NCBI GenBank assembly: GCA_025361665.1
Contig: JANYKF010000381.1
Coordinates: 1 to 10,196 of the forward strand
Source of the DNA: Clostridiaceae bacterium
GTDB lineage: Bacteria > Bacillota > Clostridia > DSM-8532
Length of the DNA stretch: 10,196 bases
Direction: 5' to 3'
Below the pieces are notes generated by a model, which saw only the letters and a list, made by a program, of their open reading frames with translations, had not been told where the DNA came from and did not search any database. Positions 5,247-10,196 of the stretch are shown in pieces; the stretch's first letter is position 1, and each line of letters begins with the position of its first letter. Both the position numbers and the translations under genes were made by a program.

Positions 5247-6206
5247 ATGGGCAAAATGTGTGTGATCGGCAGTTTCAACATTGATATCATGTCAGCCGTT
5301 GAGCGCTTTCCCAAGACCGGCGAAAGCATTTCAGTCAAGACATTCGATCTGCAGATTGGCGGCGGAAAAGGAGCCAATCAGGCCGTTGCACTGGGACGTC
5401 TCGGAGCCGACGTCATGATGGTAGGAAAACTGGGGGATAAATTCTTCGGGCCCGAATATGTTGAGGTGCTGAAGCGAAACGGCGTGTCTTGCGAAGCGGT
5501 GGAAGTGGTTGCCGGTGCTTTTCCCGGTGCTGCTTTTGTGGCGGTGGATGGCAACAGGGATAATATCCTCTTCATCTATCCCGGCACGAATGCATTGGTC
5601 GACAAGGCCTGGATTGACCGGAACTGGGATGCCATATCGGCTTGCGACGTTGTATTGCTTCAACTGGAGATACCCATGGAGACGAATCTTCATGCGATGA
5701 ACCGGCTGAAGGGTGCGGACGGACTGGTAAATTCAGGTAATCATAAGGGCTCGGACAGGCTGTTGATTCTGGACCCCGCTCCCGCCACTGCCCTGCCGGA
5801 CGAAATGCTGACGGGAGCAGATTTTATCACCCCGAACGAAGTGGAATTGTCCTCGCTGGCAGGTATTCCCGTAGCGGAAGAGGATGAATTTCTGAAGGCT
5901 TCCAGAATATTGATCGCACGCGGTGCGCGGAACATTATCGCAAAGGCGGGGCGCAAAGGGGCCTACATCGTCACCGGCACCGATTTTTGGAAGGTTCCCG
6001 GCTTCACGGTCGATGCCGTTGATCCGACAGCCGCGGGCGATTCCTTTAATGCCGGTTTTGCATTGGCTTTGTCTGAAGGGAAGACCGTTTTGGAAAGCGT
6101 GCGCTTTGCCAACGCGGTTGCAGCGCTCTCGACAACAGCGTTCGGCGCCCAGTCCGCGATGCCGGTCCGGGCTGCGGTGGAAAGGTTTTTGAAGGAAAAC
6201 CCCTAG
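5247..6206 (+). CDS. Ribokinase-family (PfkB) sugar kinase
   Basis: A 319-residue cytoplasmic kinase that phosphorylates a free sugar with ATP. PfkB landmarks are present: GSFNIDI at the N-terminus, GGGKGANQAVALGRLGA (about residues 39-55, sugar-binding signature 1), LDPAPATALPDE and FITPNEVELSSLAGI in the middle, and DPTAAGDSFNAGFALAL (about 259-275, anion hole with catalytic Asp near 265). The GGGKGANQ form and overall length point to the ribokinase branch; ribose itself is not assured. AGGAGG at 5235-5240 is followed by three in-frame ATGs (5241, 5244, 5247); 5247 gives the best spacing (6 nt). The close upstream glycosidase suggests that the kinase traps a monosaccharide released by that enzyme, although ribokinases act on pentoses and related sugars rather than glucose, which is informative about the possible substrate. 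Confidence 0.9.
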   Translation: MGKMCVIGSFNIDIMSAVERFPKTGESISVKTFDLQIGGGKGANQAVALGRLGADVMMVGKLGDKFFGPEYVEVLKRNGVSCEAVEVVAGAFPGAAFVAVDGNRDNILFIYPGTNALVDKAWIDRNWDAISACDVVLLQLEIPMETNLHAMNRLKGADGLVNSGNHKGSDRLLILDPAPATALPDEMLTGADFITPNEVELSSLAGIPVAEEDEFLKASRILIARGARNIIAKAGRKGAYIVTGTDFWKVPGFTVDAVDPTAAGDSFNAGFALALSEGKTVLESVRFANAVAALSTTAFGAQSAMPVRAAVERFLKENP

Positions 6207-6212
6207 TTCGTT

Positions 6213-6239
6213 GATGGAGGGGGCCGTCATCCTCCATTC
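6213..6239. terminator. Hairpin between convergent genes, possible terminator
   Basis: ATGGAGG (6214-6220) pairs with CCTCCAT (6231-6237) around a 10-nt loop, 7 bp after the kinase stop. No T run follows on the plus strand (TCATATATTCCC), so it is a weak intrinsic terminator at best. It touches the stop codon of the convergent glycosyltransferase gene. Confidence 0.35.
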
Positions 6240-7380
6240 ATATATTCCCAAAAAGCATAAGCACGCGCAAAATCACATTGTCATACCAGGTCTGTCTCTG
6301 CACATCCGGTCGGATTACGTATGCAATGCGTTTCCACAGGCTTTCATCACGAGCCAGAAAACGGGTCAGCACATGCCGTGGGCGCTGTGGCAGCCGCTCT
6401 GCATACAGGTTGGAAAACAGTTGGACCTGTCTGGTAACGCCGCGAACATTTCCCTGATGGACAATCCGCTTAATCCTGACTTTTTGGCGTGCCAGGAATC
6501 CCCGCTGCTGTCCGATTGTGTTTCCTCCATGCTGTCTGTACAGGATTCGGCTTTCAGGATCATGCAGGACCCTGCCAAAAGCGGAAATCACCAGATAGCA
6601 CCACCAGTCGTGAAGAAGGACATCCTGGATGGATGGGCAGCCTTTTACAGATAAGAAGCCTTTTTGAGATAGGGGGTCTTTTTCAGGCATGGAATCTTGT
6701 GTGAATGTGTCTTTATTCACAGGCACTAGGTTTTCCTCTCCTGGAACCGCCATCTGTGCAATGCCTGCCAACAAAAGGTTGCGGGCAACCCGGTTCATCA
6801 CAATCGTAGCGCCGGTCACGATGTTTTCCACAAGTGCATTTTGAAAGGAAGGCGTCAACTGGACTCTCGCGGTGTAGCCGATGGGCCGAAGGACCGCATC
6901 CGTCATTTGAAGCCGTGAGGCATATAAAAGTGGGATTCCGGTTCCATCGTGTTCCGCATTCGAGTCAGTTGAACCATGCTCCGCCTGTTTCAAAAGATGA
7001 ATGGCACGCTGTAATTTGTCCGGTTGCCAGACATCATCCTGATCACAAAAGGCATACCAGTCCGCATTCTCTGCCGATTGGCGCAGCAGTTCAAAATAAC
7101 TGCCCACAAAACCAAGATTACCGCCTTGGGCAAACGATGCATCCACCAGCCTGGAAGGACCGCCCAATGAAGCACACAGGCCGTTTGCCCGTGTTCTTTC
7201 GGACAACCGGTCACAAAAGCCTTTCAATAAGGGAACGGTACCATCGGTGGATCCGTCATCGCGGATTTCCAGTTTCAGAGTGAAATCTCCTTCCTGCGCA
7301 AGAAGGCTCCCCAGTTGTTCTGTCAGGAATCGTTCTCCATTCCAAGTGGACAACATGATGGCAACCGTTTCTCCCGGCAT
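6238..7380 (-). CDS. GT2 glycosyltransferase, rhamnosyltransferase-like
   Basis: A 380-residue cytoplasmic or membrane-associated enzyme that transfers a sugar, probably rhamnose, from a nucleotide donor to a growing surface glycan. The GT-A fold is seen in VAIMLSTWNGERFL (residues 7-20), RDDGSTDGT (about 40-48), the DXD-like metal site CDQDDVWQPDKL (about 112-123), and HDWW (257-260) followed by ILYRQHGGNTIG (about 279-290). The last two are characteristic of RfbF/RgpB-type rhamnosyltransferases. ATG 7380 was chosen for GGGGAG 5 nt upstream; the longer open frame to 7473 has no such signal and lacks family resemblance. Residues about 230-253 are an unusual 6-residue tandem repeat between the fold core and the HDWW motif. 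It is transcribed away from the second GT2 gene across a 168-bp gap, and both probably serve the same polysaccharide pathway. Donor specificity is inferred from motifs only. Confidence 0.82.
   Translation of the reverse strand: MPGETVAIMLSTWNGERFLTEQLGSLLAQEGDFTLKLEIRDDGSTDGTVPLLKGFCDRLSERTRANGLCASLGGPSRLVDASFAQGGNLGFVGSYFELLRQSAENADWYAFCDQDDVWQPDKLQRAIHLLKQAEHGSTDSNAEHDGTGIPLLYASRLQMTDAVLRPIGYTARVQLTPSFQNALVENIVTGATIVMNRVARNLLLAGIAQMAVPGEENLVPVNKDTFTQDSMPEKDPLSQKGFLSVKGCPSIQDVLLHDWWCYLVISAFGRVLHDPESRILYRQHGGNTIGQQRGFLARQKVRIKRIVHQGNVRGVTRQVQLFSNLYAERLPQRPRHVLTRFLARDESLWKRIAYVIRPDVQRQTWYDNVILRVLMLFGNI
6622..6693 (-). repeat. Degenerate 18-bp tandem repeat inside the rhamnosyltransferase gene
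   Basis: Four in-frame 18-bp units encode SMPEKD, PLSQKG, FLSVKG and CPSIQD. Units 2 and 3 are clearly related (both contain CTATCT or TTATCT, then AAAAGGC); the outer two are more worn. The block falls at an exposed position just before the conserved HDWW motif. Confidence 0.55.
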
Positions 7381-7455
7381 CGGTTCTCCCCTCTTCCAAA
7401 AGTCCTTCCCGTACTGTATGATGAAACTTGTCCACCTATCATATCGTAGTCTGTG

Positions 7456-7478
7456 CCACGTGGGAATGCCCATCGTGG
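7456..7478. promoter_or_regulatory. Hairpin in the divergent glycosyltransferase intergenic region
   Basis: CCACGTGGG pairs with CCCATCGTGG (one bulged T) around AATG. On the plus strand it is followed shortly by GTTCGTTTTTG, so it could be an attenuator or terminator ahead of the plus-strand glycosyltransferase, or an operator shared by the two divergent genes. I found no convincing promoter hexamers in the 168-bp gap. Confidence 0.3.
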
Positions 7479-7548
7479 TGGGGTTCGTTTTTGTTCGTCA
7501 TTACCGTCGTTTCATAAGGTTCCCATCACACGCATCCCGGAGGACATC

Positions 7549-8361
7549 ATGCCGGATCTCACATTATCCATCGTCACATATAACAATGAATCGCAGATCC
7601 GCAAGCTGATCGACAGCATCATCGACGGCATGACCCCCCTCGACGAAGGGGAAGGGGATCTGCCGGATTTCCGCATCATCATCGTTGACAATGCATCCAC
7701 TGACAACACCGCAATGGCTGTTCGAACGGCACAAGCCTTATACCCGGGCCTCATTGAGTGGTTGCCACAAAAAACAAACCGGGGTTTCGGCACCGGGCAC
7801 AATCGGGCTGTTCCTCTCATGAAGAGCCAATATCACGTTGTTGTCAACCCGGACATTGTTATCCCCTGTGGTGCCCTGCTGGAAATGGCCCGCTTCATGA
7901 ACACCAATCCGGACGTGGGCATGCTCACACCGAAAATCGTTTTCCCGGATGGCCGGCTGCAATACCTTTGCAAACATCATCCAACCTTTCGCGACCTTTT
8001 TCTGCGGCTGTTCCTGAAGGGAACTTTCCGCAAGAGGCAGGACTGGTTTGAAATGCGGGAAACAGGCTATGACCATGTCTTCGATGTGGAATATGCCACC
8101 GGATGCTTCATGTTTTTCCGAACGGAAGTCTTCCTCCAGATCCATGGTTTTGACCAGAAATACTTCCTTTATCTGGAGGATGCCGATATCACACGCCGCG
8201 TCAATGAAGTATCAAGAACTGTTTTCTTTCCATGTGTCCAGATTGTTCACGAATGGCAGCGGGACCAGCATCGGAAGATTTCGCTGATGTGGGTTAATCT
8301 GAAATCATGGGTGCACTACTGGTGGAAATGGCAAAACCGGTTACATCATTCCCCTCATTAA
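7549..8361 (+). CDS. GT2 glycosyltransferase (WbbL/rhamnosyltransferase-like)
   Basis: A 270-residue GT-A enzyme for polysaccharide assembly. The N-terminal nucleotide-binding part shows LSIVTYNNESQI (residues 6-17) and IIIVDNASTDNT (about 43-54), then NRGFGTGHNRA (about 77-87). VVNPDI (about 98-103) is the metal-site region, and ATGCFMFFRTEVF, followed by FLYLEDADITRRV (about 206-218), holds the ED.D catalytic segment usual in dTDP-rhamnosyl transferases of this group. ATG 7549 is set by GGAGG 5 nt upstream; the frame is open back to 7453 without family similarity. The length fits the shorter members of the family. It is divergent from the other GT2 gene and convergent with the membrane-protein gene, from which it is separated by about 60 bp. 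The acceptor and the exact sugar are unknown. Confidence 0.87.
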   Translation: MPDLTLSIVTYNNESQIRKLIDSIIDGMTPLDEGEGDLPDFRIIIVDNASTDNTAMAVRTAQALYPGLIEWLPQKTNRGFGTGHNRAVPLMKSQYHVVVNPDIVIPCGALLEMARFMNTNPDVGMLTPKIVFPDGRLQYLCKHHPTFRDLFLRLFLKGTFRKRQDWFEMRETGYDHVFDVEYATGCFMFFRTEVFLQIHGFDQKYFLYLEDADITRRVNEVSRTVFFPCVQIVHEWQRDQHRKISLMWVNLKSWVHYWWKWQNRLHHSPH

Positions 8362-8371
8362 TTTTGAATGC

Positions 8372-8425
8372 TAAATTTATCCTCCGCCAACCATCGGAAA
8401 TGAACGGGTTTACTGGATAAATTTA
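8372..8425. terminator. Long inverted repeat between convergent genes, possible bidirectional terminator
   Basis: TAAATTTATCC (8372-8382) and GGATAAATTTA (8415-8425) are perfect 11-bp inverted repeats with a 32-nt loop. They fill the gap between the glycosyltransferase stop and the membrane-protein stop (8423-8425, inside the right arm). The stem is AT-rich and there is no classic T tail beyond the arms, so a termination role is only suggested by position. Confidence 0.35.
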
Positions 8426-10018
8426 TTGGACCCCCAATGCAAGCAGCGCATGTGTCATTGTGCTTCCGATAATAACACTTATTGTGATGAATAGTATATA
8501 TGCACCCATGAAAGCCAGGCTTTTCACCCTGGTATTTAGTGCTAACCTTTTCTTTTCGGTATTCAATGCCAACTTATTCTTGCCAGTATTTTGTGCCAAC
8601 CTTTTTTCCCCGTGTTTTCGCGCCAAGCTTTTCTTCCCTGTTTTCATGTCTTTTAGAACGGAAGGAAAATAATACGCCGAAATAAAGTAACTCAGAAAAT
8701 ATCCTGGTAAAAAGTATCTCCATTCCACGTGCAGCAACGCCTGAATCAGGCTCTGAAAAAGCAGAAAAGCAAATAGGATCCATTCATGTCTGTTTGTTTT
8801 GCGTTTCCTTATTAAATCATACAAGGAATATACCGCGACATAATTGACTGAATAGGTGAAAATCATGCTGAACACAACTTCAGATTTCGTAATATCGCCA
8901 ATCCAGGTAGGGTAGGGATTGGAGAATCTGACATCCATCCCGGTAAATCCCTTAAAAATATAGTTTTTCATCATTTCCAACGGAAATTGGAACCATAACG
9001 ACATTACTTCAAACATCGACTTGAATTTGAAATTCTGAAGTATGTTTTCCGGAGTCATCGGATTCACATGTCCGAAGAAATCATTCAGCACACGGATTCC
9101 GCTGTCGTCAACAATTGTATAGGGATATAGAGTGATGGTCTCGATGTTCAGCTGTACGCTGTTTAGCACCAGGCCGTTTCCGGTATCATAGGGAAATAAA
9201 TGAAATCCGGCACCTGAATCGAAAAAAATCAGTATTTGAGGTATTTCAATAAGCACAATACCCATGATGAAGGGCACAATCATCGCAATGTACCTTGTAA
9301 TCGCCTGCAAATCAATATGCTCGTTACTGTCTTTATGTCGATTTCCGATGTTGATGGCCATAAAAACCAGACTCAGGTATACAAGCAATATTGCGTTCGG
9401 CCTTAGCTGCATATCCAGTGACAACAGTAATCCCCAAATGAAGTACTGTGTTTTCGTCAGCAGGCCACGTTTTCTATAGGATAAAATAACATAATATAAA
9501 ATCGCAATGGATGCAATCAAGCTATATATATCCAGGAGCAAATAAAAGAAATACCCTCTCCAGCCAATATAGAACAGCATGAACAAAATGCAATCCTGGG
9601 CAACAGTGCTTTTTCTGTTTGATATAAGCTCATACAATTTTGGAAATAGTGTTGAAAATGCAAATGCATATATCATTGATGAAATGAATAGATAAATCAA
9701 ATAGTGATGTACGCCCAAAATGTTGGCGGCCGTTCTGATTCCAAGTGTGATGACCGGAACCAGGTATCCCCTGAATGTGGTAAAATTCCATCCGATATAT
9801 GGCCAATTATCGAAATAATGGTAGATGGAAAATGTATTGTCATGAATGAATGCATCTCCCGCATACCAATAGTAGGCTGCATCTCCAATGCATACGCCTT
9901 TCCAGACAGGGTACTTATAGAGGTTGTAACAAACCAATGCCGTGAAAAAAGACAAGAATAAAAACAGGTAACGATTCTTGCTTATTCCGGGACTTTTGTC
10001 ATGTGGTTTGTACTTCAC
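8423..10018 (-). CDS. Large polytopic membrane protein, probable GT-C-like or polysaccharide-locus protein
   Basis: A 531-residue integral membrane protein with roughly nine to eleven hydrophobic helices. The first is at residues 17-35 (YLFLFLSFFTALVCYNLY). After it comes an outer loop with GDAAYYWYAGDAF, an acidic first-loop arrangement that recalls GT-C glycosyltransferases. A large soluble loop (about residues 270-380, with GVDVRF-like aromatic-rich segments) lies mid-protein. Near the C-terminus a strongly basic segment of five 9-residue repeats precedes a final helix. The start is GTG 10018: GGAGGAG lies 7 nt upstream, whereas the ATG at 10072 has no site and would add 18 residues lacking hydrophobic character. 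The context of rhamnosyltransferase-type genes suggests addition or polymerisation of sugars outside the cell. The base composition is much more AT-rich than the genes to the left, suggesting separate acquisition. The family is not identified with certainty. Confidence 0.75.
   Translation of the reverse strand: MKYKPHDKSPGISKNRYLFLFLSFFTALVCYNLYKYPVWKGVCIGDAAYYWYAGDAFIHDNTFSIYHYFDNWPYIGWNFTTFRGYLVPVITLGIRTAANILGVHHYLIYLFISSMIYAFAFSTLFPKLYELISNRKSTVAQDCILFMLFYIGWRGYFFYLLLDIYSLIASIAILYYVILSYRKRGLLTKTQYFIWGLLLSLDMQLRPNAILLVYLSLVFMAINIGNRHKDSNEHIDLQAITRYIAMIVPFIMGIVLIEIPQILIFFDSGAGFHLFPYDTGNGLVLNSVQLNIETITLYPYTIVDDSGIRVLNDFFGHVNPMTPENILQNFKFKSMFEVMSLWFQFPLEMMKNYIFKGFTGMDVRFSNPYPTWIGDITKSEVVFSMIFTYSVNYVAVYSLYDLIRKRKTNRHEWILFAFLLFQSLIQALLHVEWRYFLPGYFLSYFISAYYFPSVLKDMKTGKKSLARKHGEKRLAQNTGKNKLALNTEKKRLALNTRVKSLAFMGAYILFITISVIIGSTMTHALLALGVQ
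8514..8648 (-). repeat. 27-bp tandem repeat (five units) in the membrane-protein gene
   Basis: Five consecutive units of exactly 27 bp start at 8514, 8541, 8568, 8595 and 8622, most beginning GCCAA or GCTAA and then CTTTT or CTTATT on the plus strand. On the coding strand they give 9-residue units ending in LA or LAL: KKSLARKHG, EKRLAQNTG, KNKLALNTE, KKRLALNTR, VKSLAF. The region is a highly basic loop between the last two membrane segments, predicted cytoplasmic by charge. The reading frame is kept throughout. Confidence 0.8.
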
Positions 10019-10111
10019 TGAAATACTCCTCCAGGCAAATTGATTTATCCTGCGTAAGCACGATCCATCCATTCAACGGTCCGTATTGCAATACTGTCAT
10101 TTACTTGAGCA

Positions 10112-10196
10112 TCACTTTTTAAGGACAACTTTGAATATTTTCCTCACTAGCGCCATAAAGCCCTGCCTGCGATATATTTCAATGGATTTTTTGTAT
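10112..10196 (-). CDS. 3' end of a gene, probably a glycosyltransferase (5' part outside the window)
   Basis: On the minus strand the frame entering from the right edge reads YKKSIEIYRRQGFMAL then VRKIFKVVLKK and stops with TGA at 10114-10112. Only 27 residues are visible. A basic, amphipathic tail of the form YRRQG...VRK...K is common at the C-terminus of GT2 and GT4 glycosyltransferases, where it helps membrane attachment. It lies 93 bp upstream of the polytopic membrane-protein start in the same direction, so the two probably share a transcript. The identity is a guess from the tail and the neighbourhood. Confidence 0.45.
   Translation of the reverse strand, partial: YKKSIEIYRRQGFMALVRKIFKVVLKK

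Noticed and set aside
6211..6654. Plus-strand open frame opposite the rhamnosyltransferase
   Set aside because: It is antisense to a clear glycosyltransferase gene and resembles no protein family.
7453..7548. N-terminal extension of the plus-strand glycosyltransferase
   Set aside because: It covers a hairpin region, lacks family similarity, and a GGAGG precedes ATG 7549.

Overview
The window looks like a chromosomal accessory region of a Gram-positive, Clostridia-like bacterium. This is inferred from strong GGAGG ribosome-binding sites before nearly every gene, an AraC regulator and β-mannosidase-type sequence of the kind common in gut or soil Firmicutes, an IS1182-type relic, and rhamnosyltransferase-like polysaccharide genes. 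No rRNA or tRNA is present, so the assignment is not firm. The left and middle parts are moderately GC-rich. The right end (about 8400-10196) is clearly AT-rich, as is common in surface-polysaccharide loci.

Layout. Bases 14-227 hold a 202-bp element made of seven consecutive palindromes, bounded by short terminal inverted repeats and a 6-bp target duplication. It sits just upstream of an AraC-type regulator (269-1114). The regulator is followed at once by the 5' part of a GH2 β-mannosidase-like gene (1133-1821), which is broken. A second full copy of the palindromic element, in inverted orientation (1822-2022), ends the β-mannosidase fragment. Next come an IS1182-like transposase remnant (about 2120-2392) and a third, truncated palindromic copy (2501-2610). 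Two minus-strand genes follow: a cupredoxin lipoprotein and a small membrane protein. A plus-strand pair then encodes a divergent GH9-like glycosidase and a ribokinase-family sugar kinase (3524-6206). The right third holds polysaccharide genes: two GT2 glycosyltransferases transcribed divergently, a large polytopic membrane protein, and the 3' end of one more gene.

Most striking observation. Inside the β-mannosidase fragment a 32-bp piece of its own coding sequence (encoding roughly KLDSRTCEWV) occurs three times, separated by two unrelated spacers of 36 and 34 bp. This is CRISPR geometry. On the minus strand the repeat shares the core GGTGCGTGnATnGA with type I-C repeats. Deleting exactly two repeat-plus-spacer units (134 bp) restores the reading frame and the family motif. 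The simplest reading is off-target spacer integration by a type I-C-like Cas1-Cas2 complex into a protein-coding gene, giving a newborn CRISPR mini-array. No cas genes are in the window.

The AraC/GH2 pair would have been a mannoside-use operon, now apparently dead. The GH9-like/ribokinase pair is an intact catabolic operon. The right-hand genes probably build or polymerise a rhamnose-containing cell-surface glycan.
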